From a virus, in IMG/VR virus record IMGVR_UViG_3300010371_000029, positions 62,001-126,000 of that record: DNA of 64,000 bases; one strand, given 5' to 3'. The stretch's first letter is position 1; each line of letters begins with the position of its first letter. Under the pieces are notes generated by a model, which saw only the letters and a list, made by a program, of their open reading frames with translations, ran no database searches and was not told where the DNA came from. Of the stretch, positions 8,627-16,799 are shown piece by piece. The position numbers and the translations under genes were made by a program.

Positions 8627-9602
8627 TAATACAATCTCTATTTACTTTAAATTTTCCTGGCTCTAATTCTTTTGATTCTAAAGAAGACGGTATTTTAGAT
8701 ATATCAATTACATTATTTTCGGCTATTAATTTACAAAAAGCTAAAAAAATATCTTGAGGTAAACACCCCTTAATTCTATTTACTGTTTTATGAAGCCATT
8801 GCACATTTCCCTCCTCATAATCAGAAAAACTACTTATCCTATCTAAAGAAGCAGTTCCATGATATGAATTCTTGTTAAGTCTTCCTTTCCTTTTAGAAAT
8901 TTCTATAGGAAGACCACTAAGAGCACATTTTCTATCTTGTTTTAAAAATAATTCCCAAACATATTCTGGAGTTATTGTAAAAGATAATCCTCTTCTCTTA
9001 GCCATATCTCTAATAATATGCCAGAAGGTAACCCCTATTTCTTCATATCCTCTCCAAGTAATATACTGTTCGTTAACAATATTTAAATCACACCCACAAG
9101 ATGTTAATATTTTATTTTTTAAAGCTATATCCGCTATATCAACATAATTACCACAAACACATTTACAAAGCCAAAACATTTTTGGGTAAACAACACTTCC
9201 ACCATTTTTATCGACAACTGTAAGTTTTCCAAATTGTTGGTTTCTAAAATCAGTATATGGTTCCTTAATTTTTTTACGTTTTTTAATGCCGGCTTTATCT
9301 ATCGCTCGATATATTACTCTCTTACTAAGATTTAAAGCTTTTCCTATTTCTGCTGCTGACATCTTCATATCTACATACATTTCTTGTATTTTTTCTGGAG
9401 ATGCTATTAAAAAAGCTTCATTAAGTTTATTTTTCCTTTGTTCTTGTCGTAAAATATGAATTCCAAATTTTCTTAAATTCCTATGAATAAAACCGTGATT
9501 TCTTCCTATAGAATGAGCTATTTCTTCGACAGTTTTTTCATGAACTAAGTATTGCTCTTTTAACCATTCTTCATTTTTACCTAAATCATCAGAAAAATAC
9601 AT
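8607..9602 (-). CDS. HNH-type homing endonuclease, free-standing
   Basis: The 331-residue protein begins with helix-turn-helix-like segments (EEIAHSIGRNHGFIHRNLRKFG, SAAEIGKALNLSKRVIYRAI). A zinc-binding stretch follows (CKCVCGNYVDI ... SCGCD), then an HNH-like core (QDRKCALSGLPI, TASLDRISS, NVQWLHKTVNRIKG). This domain set is typical of mobile phage endonucleases. It lies inside the split polymerase region and overlaps the C-terminal polymerase gene. It has its own leader with TAGGAG before the ATG. Its core is nearly identical at DNA level to the HNH gene at 21124. Confidence 0.9.
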   Translation of the reverse strand: MYFSDDLGKNEEWLKEQYLVHEKTVEEIAHSIGRNHGFIHRNLRKFGIHILRQEQRKNKLNEAFLIASPEKIQEMYVDMKMSAAEIGKALNLSKRVIYRAIDKAGIKKRKKIKEPYTDFRNQQFGKLTVVDKNGGSVVYPKMFWLCKCVCGNYVDIADIALKNKILTSCGCDLNIVNEQYITWRGYEEIGVTFWHIIRDMAKRRGLSFTITPEYVWELFLKQDRKCALSGLPIEISKRKGRLNKNSYHGTASLDRISSFSDYEEGNVQWLHKTVNRIKGCLPQDIFLAFCKLIAENNVIDISKIPSSLESKELEPGKFKVNRDCINEIYIV

Positions 9603-9612
9603 TGTTTTCTCC

Positions 9613-9640
9613 TATAGTATAAATCATATTTTGTACTATA
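9613..9640 (-). promoter_or_regulatory. inverted repeat in leader of HNH gene
   Basis: On the minus strand TATAGTA and TACTATA flank 14 bases directly before the TAGGAG ribosome binding site of the endonuclease gene. The 59-base intergenic region holds little else. It may be an operator or an RNA hairpin limiting endonuclease expression; a similar AATAGTG/CACTATT repeat precedes the endonuclease at 46038. Confidence 0.35.
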
Positions 9641-9661
9641 AGAGTATACACTTTAAGTAAA

Positions 9662-10294
9662 CTAACTATTAAAATTTATTTTTGGTTGTATTTTACGAGC
9701 GATTGTTAGGAATTTAATTAAAATCTGAGCCGTTATTTTTACATCTACCAACGCATCATGCAAATTACCTATTGATTCTATTTTCATATAATCCTTTAAT
9801 GTGCCAAGTTTTAGATTCGGTACTGCTTTAGAATTTTCAAAGAAATAATTAGCCAAAAACAAAGTGTCATAAGGTATGAAGTAGAATAAAGCGGCCTCTC
9901 CCCTTTCCTTGTTCCAAGGCCCATATTTCTGACACATTTTGTTTATAAATTTACTGTCAAAGTTTACAATATTGTGCCCCGCTGGAATTGGACGGGTCCA
10001 GGCTTGCCCCGGCTTGTAATTAAAACGTTCTACGTATAGGGCGAAGTCTGCCCAAACTGTTTGAGGTAATGGTGCTGTTGAAAGCTTCTCTAATGAATGC
10101 CCGTTTATCTCTAAGGCTTTAGGGTCGGCGGTCTCAGGCGTTAAAGGACGAATTAAAGAATTGAATTCAGAGTTAGGAATAATTGTAAGATTCTTAGAAT
10201 TGATTGCTACTGCGGCGATTTGAACTATTTCGTGTTTTTCATGGTCCAGACCGCTTGTTTCCACATCGTAGCACACGATTGTATTGTAATTCAT
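9662..10294 (-). CDS. DnaQ-like 3'-5' exonuclease (DEDDh)
   Basis: A 210-residue protein with the exonuclease motifs in order: Exo I CYDVETSG, Exo II AGHNIVNFDSKF, and Exo III NLHDALVDVKIT with the DEDDh histidine. It probably proofreads for the split polymerase III alpha subunit, since it lies between the two halves. Start ATG at 10294 overlaps the small ORF before it by 4 bases. Confidence 0.9.
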   Translation of the reverse strand: MNYNTIVCYDVETSGLDHEKHEIVQIAAVAINSKNLTIIPNSEFNSLIRPLTPETADPKALEINGHSLEKLSTAPLPQTVWADFALYVERFNYKPGQAWTRPIPAGHNIVNFDSKFINKMCQKYGPWNKERGEAALFYFIPYDTLFLANYFFENSKAVPNLKLGTLKDYMKIESIGNLHDALVDVKITAQILIKFLTIARKIQPKINFNS

Positions 10295-10542
10295 TTTTCC
10301 TCAGGAAATATGTCGATTGGCCCGTTGTATTCATGACATTTATTCTCCCAATGTATTATTGTGTCTTCAATTGTAGCTTGAAAAGAGTTATTAAAATAAT
10401 TTTTTGAACCTATTAAAATTACATCATATTTTACTAATTTTTTCTCCTTATCTATAGAAAGAACACGAAATATATAGAAACTATCTTGGAAATATTTAGG
10501 AAAAGGCCATTTAGACCGTGTGATTTTTAGAAGTCGCTGCAT
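10291..10542 (-). CDS. LLKITR-tag family small protein (1)
   Basis: The 83-residue protein begins MQRLLKITRSKWPFPKYF, the M-x-x-LL(K/R)(I/L)TR signature shared by nine genes here. The rest has beta-rich segments (FYIFRVLSIDKEKKLVKYD) and ends with a helix and NGPIDIFPEE, closely resembling the next gene (TGPLDVF). It is one of three tandem copies between the polymerase halves, next to the exonuclease. Function unknown. Confidence 0.75.
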   Translation of the reverse strand: MQRLLKITRSKWPFPKYFQDSFYIFRVLSIDKEKKLVKYDVILIGSKNYFNNSFQATIEDTIIHWENKCHEYNGPIDIFPEEK

Positions 10543-10833
10543 TTAGAATCTTTCAATTCTAGTATAATTCTTCTGTGCTTCTTTATAACTACTCCCAAAA
10601 ACATCTAAAGGACCGGTATATTCGTTATATTCCTTTCCCCATCTTGCCTCAAATATGTCTATCCTGTCTCTAAAGCCCGAACAGTAATAACCTTTAGCTC
10701 TCCAAGGAGTTCTTTTATACATACCGTCGTAATAAATCATTCCGTCTTTACGGAACAATATTCTAAAGATGAAGTCGCTAGACTCAAAATATGTGGGCAA
10801 CTTAAAACGGGTTATTCGTAGTAGTTGATTCAT
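10543..10833 (-). CDS. LLKITR-tag family small protein (2)
   Basis: A 96-residue paralogue beginning MNQLLRITRFKLPTYFE. It shares with its neighbours a strand-rich middle (FIFRILFRKDGMIYYDG), a helix (FRDRIDIFEARWGKEYNEY) and the TGPLDVF ending. It overlaps the copy before it by 31 bases and is followed by the third at one base spacing. Codons for the tag differ from the other copies (CTACTACGAATAACCCGT), so the tag is kept at protein level. Function unknown. Confidence 0.75.
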   Translation of the reverse strand: MNQLLRITRFKLPTYFESSDFIFRILFRKDGMIYYDGMYKRTPWRAKGYYCSGFRDRIDIFEARWGKEYNEYTGPLDVFGSSYKEAQKNYTRIERF

Positions 10834-11080
10834 CGGGAAAATTTGGTATTTCGTTTGGTGGGCAGTCTTTTATTCCGTAATAACTATTATCATTATATAA
10901 GTTTAAAAAGGTAGATAATCTATCTTCCCAATTTGTAGGACAAGGTTTATTTTCTTTTATATAAAATACATTATAATAAACAACTCCGTCTATTATATCA
11001 TTAATACGATAATAGCATTGGCTACATTTCAAATATTTAGGGAGAATTTGAGTTCTCGTTAATTTAAGTAATGCCTGCAT
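10802..11080 (-). CDS. LLKITR-tag family small protein (3)
   Basis: A 92-residue paralogue beginning MQALLKLTRTQILPKYL, with CYYRINDIIDGVVYYNVFY and a C-terminal helix (WEDRLSTFLNLYND). Its ATG lies 17 bases inside the end of the N-terminal polymerase gene, so it starts exactly where that half polymerase stops. No known domain is recognised. Confidence 0.72.
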   Translation of the reverse strand: MQALLKLTRTQILPKYLKCSQCYYRINDIIDGVVYYNVFYIKENKPCPTNWEDRLSTFLNLYNDNSYYGIKDCPPNEIPNFPDESTTTNNPF

Positions 11081-12833
11081 TGACCATCTCGCTCGCCATT
11101 TGAATTTTATCTAAAATAGCAACTCCAAGCACATCAAATTTTACTAAACCCGCCGCCTCGCCGGAGGATAAATCATATCCGCAAATCATTTCGCCCGTTC
11201 GTTCATCCAAAATCATAGGGGCGACTGTATCAAGAGGTTCCGAAGATATGACCAAACCACACGCATGTCGGCTTTTATTAACGAGGGTTCCTTCAAGGGC
11301 TATAGCTTGTTTGAAGTAATCGGCGTATTCCCCGACTATATCATTTCCTTCTAATTGGGCCAATCCCTCAAAATCCTCTGGTTTATGTTCTAAGCACCAC
11401 CGTATAATGGAGGAATCCCCGGTTTCTTCCTCCATTTCTTGCAAGTCGCCCATTATACGTTGTTCGTCTGGGATGCCACGGGTTAAATTATTAATCTCCT
11501 CGAATGATAAGGCACCATAAGCGCGAATTACCGCTTTTAGGGCGGACCTTCCTTGTAATCGTCCGAACGTTACTATTTGTGATACTTTATCCCTACCATA
11601 TTTAGTGCGAATATATTCAATAACGCTGTCGCGTCCAGATACCGGAAAATCAGTATCTATATCGGGGAGTGCAACTCTATCTTTCGTGTTACGCCCCGCG
11701 TTATAGAACCTCTCAAAATATAGACCGTACTCGATAGGGTCGCAACTAGTAATACCTATTAAATAAGCAGTGAGACACCCACTAACACTACCTCTACCCA
11801 CCCCAGGAAGTTGCCCCTGAGATTCGGCATATCGTATGTAATCTTCCACAATTAAGAAATAATCTGCCAGCCCAGCATTCTCAAAAACTTCAAGTTCGTG
11901 CTTAATTCTTTCTACATATTCTCCCTCTTTTTCTACAGATATTATCCCTTTTATTTTATTTCTCCAACCCGCCCGGCATAATTCCCTAAGTTGTTCATTA
12001 GGTTCGGCCACCGGAAATTTGGGCAACAACGTTTTACTAAGAATGGAAAAGGTTTCACAGCGGTCAGCTATTTGGGCCGCGCCGGCTATTTCTTGTTCTG
12101 ATAGAACTTTCCTTACCTCATCTTCTCCCCGGAAATGATTGGTTCCTTTAGGAACCTTATCTATCGTCACACCTAAATCATTAGCAAGTATTACTCGATG
12201 GTTTATATCATCTTCTGGTTCGCAGTATAGACAATTAAACAGTCCCACGGTTTGTAATTTAAGTTCAGAGGCGGTTTCCCGCATTATATCAGCGGTAAGC
12301 TCACAATCGCCGTCTACCCCCAGATAGAACCTGTCCCCAAAAATATCCCGAAATAGATTACTTTCTTTAATTAAATCTTCTTTAAAATCCGATTTTAAAG
12401 CTTGTTTAAGACTCCAGGGGTCCGAACCGTAATACGGTCCATCGAATAGGATAGCTCCTATGGAACTATCTCGGTATCCATTTATACAAATCAACCCTTT
12501 GGAATAGTTAGAAAGAATTTCATGTGTAGCTTGCGGCTCTTTCTTAAAATTCTCAGGTTTATTACTTTGGGATACAATTTTTAATAAATTTTTGAACCCG
12601 GCAAGTGTACTCGCCAATAATAGTACGGTGGGACCTCCCATTAGGGCTTGTTCCAACCCAAAGATTGGCTTAACCCCCTTTTTCTGCGCCGACTGATAGA
12701 ATTCTACCGCCCCTGATAGTGAGTTTAAATCGGTTAGAGCGACAGTTTCGCCCTTTTCAATTAGGGCATCTGGTGGACTTAGACCATAATTCAAACTGTA
12801 GAAAGAATGGTTACGTAGGTTTATAAACTTCAT
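11064..12833 (-). CDS. dnaE: DNA polymerase III alpha subunit, N-terminal half (split gene)
   Basis: The 589-residue product starts at ATG 12833 (MKFINLRNHSFYSL), the usual PHP-domain start of DnaE. It contains GVGRGSVSG, the catalytic pair in LPDIDTDFP, and the third aspartate in LVKFDVLG, and stops about 20 residues later. The PHP motif is degenerate (RNHS instead of HxHS). The fingers and OB domain are in the gene at 7061. The break lies in a linker of the normal protein, so the pieces could form one enzyme. Between them lie three LLKITR genes, the exonuclease and an HNH gene. Confidence 0.93.
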   Translation of the reverse strand: MKFINLRNHSFYSLNYGLSPPDALIEKGETVALTDLNSLSGAVEFYQSAQKKGVKPIFGLEQALMGGPTVLLLASTLAGFKNLLKIVSQSNKPENFKKEPQATHEILSNYSKGLICINGYRDSSIGAILFDGPYYGSDPWSLKQALKSDFKEDLIKESNLFRDIFGDRFYLGVDGDCELTADIMRETASELKLQTVGLFNCLYCEPEDDINHRVILANDLGVTIDKVPKGTNHFRGEDEVRKVLSEQEIAGAAQIADRCETFSILSKTLLPKFPVAEPNEQLRELCRAGWRNKIKGIISVEKEGEYVERIKHELEVFENAGLADYFLIVEDYIRYAESQGQLPGVGRGSVSGCLTAYLIGITSCDPIEYGLYFERFYNAGRNTKDRVALPDIDTDFPVSGRDSVIEYIRTKYGRDKVSQIVTFGRLQGRSALKAVIRAYGALSFEEINNLTRGIPDEQRIMGDLQEMEEETGDSSIIRWCLEHKPEDFEGLAQLEGNDIVGEYADYFKQAIALEGTLVNKSRHACGLVISSEPLDTVAPMILDERTGEMICGYDLSSGEAAGLVKFDVLGVAILDKIQMASEMVNAGIT

Positions 12834-12916
12834 TTTTGTCCACTTATCATCCAGCACCAAGCCACAGTCGCGCAAATAACGGCTACAGCAGCAAACACAC
12901 ATTCAGGTGTATTCAT
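12830..12916 (-). CDS. tiny membrane peptide, 28 aa
   Basis: An ORF from ATG at 12916 to TGA at 12830 encodes MNTPECVFAAVAVICATVAW plus eight residues, a single hydrophobic helix. It overlaps the gene before it (CTATGA) and the polymerase start after it (ATGA), the coupling style used throughout the window. That fit is the main evidence. Function unknown. Confidence 0.45.
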   Translation of the reverse strand: MNTPECVFAAVAVICATVAWCWMISGQK

Positions 12917-13110
12917 AGATTCTCTATATCCACGATAAGTTGTTTGAACATATTTTTAATATTAGTGAACATATCCGGTATTATATTTTCTATCCCCTGA
13001 ATCTTTTGTTTAATTTTATTCTTAATTTGTAGAATTTTCTTTTTTGCTAGATAGATAGCGCCTCCTCCACCAATTACTATTCCTAGAAAAAAAGCGAGTA
13101 TCGCTAACAT
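12913..13110 (-). CDS. small membrane-anchored protein
   Basis: The 65-residue protein has an N-terminal transmembrane helix with a glycine run (LAFFLGIVIGGGGAIYLAKKK) and a basic amphipathic tail (ILQIKNKIKQKIQG). The topology is likely tail-in-cytoplasm. It overlaps the macrodomain gene by 7 bases. No family recognised. Confidence 0.6.
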   Translation of the reverse strand: MLAILAFFLGIVIGGGGAIYLAKKKILQIKNKIKQKIQGIENIIPDMFTNIKNMFKQLIVDIENL

Positions 13111-13586
13111 GCTTTCGCCACCTTTTTGTTAATTACTATAAATCTATCATCAAAGACTTGGTTTAATTCTGGTCCTATATCTTTCCAGTCTAATCCTCCT
13201 AAACCACAACCAAGTCTAGGTAACAAAATTCTGGTCCACTGAAGAACATTGGCCACTCCCACTAATTGACGGGCCATATCTAATATTAAACCGGGCGAAC
13301 TAGGCTTGCGCCAATCGTACTTAGTGGGGAAACCAACGACATAGGGGGAATGCTCTCCTAGTAAATCGGTAAATTTATTAACTAAAATAGTGGGGACTTT
13401 GAGTTTTTGAATAGCCGCGCCCCACACTAGGTCAATATCTTTAATAGCCGTTTTAAAATCTAGGGCTAATCCGGCCCCCATTACTAATCTACCGTCAGAT
13501 TTAACTATTAAATTAATGGGACAGACCAGTGCATTGTTTCTAGAATCCGCCCCTTCAATCCAAATATTACCTTCTTGCTCTAACAT
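13104..13586 (-). CDS. macrodomain protein (ADP-ribose binding)
   Basis: The 160-residue protein spans one macrodomain. It has the nucleotide-binding loop VMGAGLALDFK near residue 35, an internal VVGFPTKYDW, and the conserved LLPRLGCGLGGLDW, as in Poa1p/ALC1-type domains. Such proteins bind or hydrolyse ADP-ribose derivatives. In a phage this could erase ADP-ribosylation imposed by a host defence or process NAD-derived signals, but that is inference. Confidence 0.85.
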   Translation of the reverse strand: MLEQEGNIWIEGADSRNNALVCPINLIVKSDGRLVMGAGLALDFKTAIKDIDLVWGAAIQKLKVPTILVNKFTDLLGEHSPYVVGFPTKYDWRKPSSPGLILDMARQLVGVANVLQWTRILLPRLGCGLGGLDWKDIGPELNQVFDDRFIVINKKVAKAC

Positions 13587-13603
13587 AATTTTCCTATTTA
13601 GTT

Positions 13604-14149
13604 TTATCTAAACTGCTGTGTCCAAAAACCACTATAGCCACCAACACCAATTCGAGTAAAGTTAGGGTTTAATAGATTAGCCCTATGTCCCGGCGAATTA
13701 TACCACGTCCTCGTGACGTTTTCCGGGTTTGGCTGTCCTTGTGCAATATTTTCTCCAGCCCATCCTCCCGTTCCCCCATGCCTAAAACCGTAAACGTGTC
13801 TCATATTATAACAGTGGCGATTAGCGGTAATCTGTAGGGCTCGGTCTGGAATAAGTGGTCGTAACCCATGCAACGCGCGGTAAAAATTGGCCCATCGAAC
13901 CATTTGAACTTCTTCGTGAGTATAAAAGGACCAACATACTATAGGATTCTTTATTACTCCGCCTTCTTGGTAGTCCCCACTTACATTAACTTGTTCGCCC
14001 CAAAGCTCTTCTAGACTCTTTTGTGGTATATCGAGTTTATACGAACCAACATTATCAACTTTAAGTCGCGGGCCGTCAGTGTCTTTATAAAGTGTTCCAC
14101 TCTGAGAAAACGGTACGGTTAAAGCGATAATTAAAAGCAATACTTGCAT
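13604..14149 (-). CDS. secreted CAP-domain (SCP/PR-1-like) protein
   Basis: A 181-residue protein with a signal peptide (MQVLLLIIALTVPFSQS) and a CAP domain: MVRWANFYRALHGL, CYNMRHVYGFRHGG, WAGENIAQG and WYNSPGHRANLLNPNFTRIGVG. These are the usual CAP signatures with putative metal-binding histidines. It is exported; the role of CAP proteins in phages is unknown. Possibly it is a cell-envelope or virion factor. Confidence 0.85.
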   Translation of the reverse strand: MQVLLLIIALTVPFSQSGTLYKDTDGPRLKVDNVGSYKLDIPQKSLEELWGEQVNVSGDYQEGGVIKNPIVCWSFYTHEEVQMVRWANFYRALHGLRPLIPDRALQITANRHCYNMRHVYGFRHGGTGGWAGENIAQGQPNPENVTRTWYNSPGHRANLLNPNFTRIGVGGYSGFWTQQFR

Positions 14150-14159
14150 TATTTACTCC

Positions 14160-14423
14160 TTACTTAGATACAGTTTCCTTAACTTCTTCAGCTTTGCTCT
14201 TGTATAGATATTCCGGTATGTCCAGTTCTACAAACTCGGAAAAATCGTCGTGGTCGTAATATTGAGCCGCGCCCAATACTTGAATGTTCTTAAATTTAGT
14301 TCCGTCAAACCAAGCAATATGGGGCGTTCCATCGGCAGGCCCAAGTCCCTTTCCTTCCTTAACATAGACGTAATAGGGGCCTTCGCGAAGAGTCAAACCG
14401 TTTCCAAGGTCAACAGTATTCAT
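14160..14423 (-). CDS. hypothetical protein, 87 aa
   Basis: The start is taken at ATG 14423, which forms an ATGA overlap with the LLKITR gene before it; an earlier in-frame ATG at 14441 lies inside that gene. The product is acidic and beta-rich (LTLREGPYYVYVKEGKG, HIAWFDGTKFKNI), with an acidic C-terminal helix. No family is recognised. Confidence 0.65.
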   Translation of the reverse strand: MNTVDLGNGLTLREGPYYVYVKEGKGLGPADGTPHIAWFDGTKFKNIQVLGAAQYYDHDDFSEFVELDIPEYLYKSKAEEVKETVSK

Positions 14424-14629
14424 ATCCAATAATCTCCACATTCTAAACCTTTAGTAATAACATAAATTGAGTAATCAGTAGTATAAACTGTCCCACTCCA
14501 TTTTGATAATAATCTACATTTAACATAACCTCCTTTAAATTCAATAATCGTAATATAATAATATTGAGATTCAAAATTAAGAGGAATTTCATTCTCGGAT
14601 GGTCTAGTTATCCTTAATAATTCTAACAT
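14420..14629 (-). CDS. LLKITR-tag family small protein (4)
   Basis: A 69-residue protein beginning MLELLRITRPSENEIPLNF, followed by alternating strands (YYYITIIEFKGGYVKCRLL). It is the shortest copy and lacks the C-terminal helix of the others. It lies 3 bases after the Dam-type methyltransferase gene. Function unknown. Confidence 0.72.
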   Translation of the reverse strand: MLELLRITRPSENEIPLNFESQYYYITIIEFKGGYVKCRLLSKWSGTVYTTDYSIYVITKGLECGDYWI

Positions 14630-14632
14630 GTT

Positions 14633-15436
14633 CTAGAACTCATAGTTTGCCCATACAGCTTCTAATCGCCTTTGTTTAGTAGAACCGGTAGCTGAATTAT
14701 TCGGCAACTCGAATACTCGTTGAGGCTTACCGTATAGAGCCTCGTAAAGTTCGCTCTGATAACCACTTAGGAGAAATCTCCCTCTAATTTTTCCTAAAAC
14801 GTCCGCAAGGACTTCATGCTCCTCTTTAGTCATTTCATGTCTATAGACCTTACGGGCACCCTTGGCCCTAGTTTCTGGGAGGTAGGGCGGGTCAATATAA
14901 TAAAAAACGTTTTCGGCGTCGTATTTTTGAATAATATCGGTCGCTAAATCGTGTTCGATTTGAATGGTTCTGAACCGTTCTATTACTTTGGGGAGGTTCT
15001 CATCAATACTGGAAAGCCAGCCAGAAACAACGTCGGCCATGCCCGCGCGAGAGCGTTGAAGAGAATAGGACCAGGATTCGCCCATTCCTGAGATTGATTG
15101 TCTAAATTCAACATATGTGCTTACAGCACGTTCAATAGTATTAGATTTTTCAGATTCCTTAGCATCTTCAAAAATTTTTTCCGAATAGAGTGTTAAACTG
15201 AGTTGACGGGTAAATTCCTGAGGTTCACATTTAAGAACTGTGAATAACTCAAACAATCGTTCGTCAATATCATTATAAACTTCGAGTCTAGACGGCTCTT
15301 TGTTTAACAGGACAGAACCCGCCCCACCATAGGGCTCCACGTAAATTTCTGTGGCCCCAATTAGGGGTAGAAGGTGTTTGACCATGTAGTATTTTCCGCC
15401 AAACAGCTTGAATGGCGGCCGTATCCTTGTGCTCAT
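14633..15436 (-). CDS. D12-class adenine-N6 DNA methyltransferase (Dam-like)
   Basis: The 267-residue protein has the D12-class motifs: motif X/I region PPFKLFGGKYYMVKHLLPLI, IYVEPYGGAGSVLLNK, and the catalytic FYYIDPPY near residue 190. It transfers a methyl group from SAM to adenine N6; target site unknown. It is full length and uninterrupted, unlike the second D12 enzyme at 17778, which holds an intein at the same catalytic motif. Confidence 0.92.
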   Translation of the reverse strand: MSTRIRPPFKLFGGKYYMVKHLLPLIGATEIYVEPYGGAGSVLLNKEPSRLEVYNDIDERLFELFTVLKCEPQEFTRQLSLTLYSEKIFEDAKESEKSNTIERAVSTYVEFRQSISGMGESWSYSLQRSRAGMADVVSGWLSSIDENLPKVIERFRTIQIEHDLATDIIQKYDAENVFYYIDPPYLPETRAKGARKVYRHEMTKEEHEVLADVLGKIRGRFLLSGYQSELYEALYGKPQRVFELPNNSATGSTKQRRLEAVWANYEF

Positions 15437-15498
15437 ACATACATAATAGAGCTAGATGGGGACTTTATCAAGTTGCTTTCAGCAACCTAGAAAGATTT

Positions 15499-16413
15499 TT
15501 AAATCGCGTCTTCGTTACGGGACCGAAAGTATTCCCGAAGCTCGTCTCGAAGCTTAATCTTATTAAGAGTAAGTTGATATAAACCTTGACTATCTTTCTT
15601 TATATCCGTATGTGGATTGAATTGGTTATCCACCAAAATTTGCCAGCGAGTTCTATAGCCCCTCGCAGCTTTTGGGCCATGCCACCGATGTAGAAGAGAG
15701 CCCGGCACATATCCTATATTTTTCTTTAACTCTAAAGCATGTTCCTGCCAAACGTGGAGCGTCTTTTTATACTCTAGAGTACATCCTTTATGATAAGAGG
15801 ATTCCACTTGGCCAATTAAAGCCCGGCTTATATGATGGTCCCCCGCCCCAAGAATTGCCCAATCAATCAGGCCGCCCATAGTTTCCCAGGCCCTTCTAGT
15901 ACAGGCCCAGGCATACCCAGGATGCCAAAAATGACCCCCATAGTAACCAGACGGCATTTCCTTTCTACCATTAACATAACTTGCGGCGAATCCTTGGGCT
16001 TTGCCAATAATCTTGCTATCGCGCGGAGGAGCTAGGTCATAAGCGTCCTCGAACATTTGGACCACATCATAATGTTGTAACTGGTGAAGGGTTTCTTTAA
16101 CCCAATCGTGTCGGGTAAATGAAACGTCAGCATCAATCCAGGCCACATATTTCCAATCGCTCGGGAGTCTAGCGACTCCTAGATTTATCATGTTTTCCTT
16201 GTGCCATAATTCCGTAGAACTAAATAACTGTAAATGCTTAGGATTAGTTCTAACTGTTACTTCATGTGGGCGGTCTCCAAAGGCCATTTCAACTGTATAA
16301 AGGTCCCCACCCGAATTAAGTACATACGGCTCAAATTCCCGATAAAGTTCATATCGAGAACGATAGCGGTTAGTATTAGATATAGCGGTTACTACGTGTA
16401 GAGTTTCATTCAT
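15499..16413 (-). CDS. GT-A fold glycosyltransferase
   Basis: A 304-residue protein with the GT-A metal site YVAWIDADVSF near residue 95, followed by a catalytic-domain stretch (GHFWHPGYAWACTRRAWETMGG, LGAGDHHISRAL). It is probably a soluble nucleotide-sugar transferase; acceptor unknown. A GTTGC-TTTCA-GCAAC hairpin lies just after its stop (about 15473-15487). It overlaps the next upstream gene by 8 bases. Confidence 0.8.
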   Translation of the reverse strand: MNETLHVVTAISNTNRYRSRYELYREFEPYVLNSGGDLYTVEMAFGDRPHEVTVRTNPKHLQLFSSTELWHKENMINLGVARLPSDWKYVAWIDADVSFTRHDWVKETLHQLQHYDVVQMFEDAYDLAPPRDSKIIGKAQGFAASYVNGRKEMPSGYYGGHFWHPGYAWACTRRAWETMGGLIDWAILGAGDHHISRALIGQVESSYHKGCTLEYKKTLHVWQEHALELKKNIGYVPGSLLHRWHGPKAARGYRTRWQILVDNQFNPHTDIKKDSQGLYQLTLNKIKLRDELREYFRSRNEDAI

Positions 16414-16798
16414 TAGCGGGCTCGAATTTCTCTTTTAATTCTTTAAATAATTTACGTTCAGCTTTCTTTCTTTTTTCTTCAGCCTTTTCTTGCTTTTTCT
16501 TTTCAGCTTCCGCCCGCTTTTGAATTCTCTCTTGTTTTTTAATTTCTTCTTGTTTCGCTAATTCTATAGCTTCTTTAATACCAACTTTAATTGTTTTTCT
16601 TGACTCGATAGCTAAAACTAATTTTGTATCATACCTATGATTATTTTGTTCTTCAACCCATTTCTTTAAAATATCCAACTCTTCTTTGGTTACTTCTTCA
16701 AATAATGATATTGTATCTTCAGGATAAAAATATTTTATATCCGAATAATCATCACTACCTGTATCCTGTCCATATATTTCTATAAGTTTAGCTCTCAT
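16406..16798 (-). CDS. hypothetical protein with charged coiled coil
   Basis: The first 60 of 130 residues are acidic (GSDDYSDIKYFYPEDTISLF). The C-terminal half is a long Lys/Glu/Arg/Ala coiled coil (RIQKRAEAEKKKQEKAEEKR). No enzyme motif. It lies directly after the P-loop kinase gene. Confidence 0.65.
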   Translation of the reverse strand: MRAKLIEIYGQDTGSDDYSDIKYFYPEDTISLFEEVTKEELDILKKWVEEQNNHRYDTKLVLAIESRKTIKVGIKEAIELAKQEEIKKQERIQKRAEAEKKKQEKAEEKRKKAERKLFKELKEKFEPANE

Positions 16799-16799
16799 A

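Noticed and set aside
7061-12833. Split intein joining the two polymerase halves
   Set aside because: Neither half has intein N- or C-terminal motifs at the break, and the break is not at the cyanobacterial DnaE site.
15473-15487. Hairpin GTTGC-TTTCA-GCAAC as terminator
   Set aside because: It has no following T-run on the minus strand, so it is mentioned only with the neighbouring gene.
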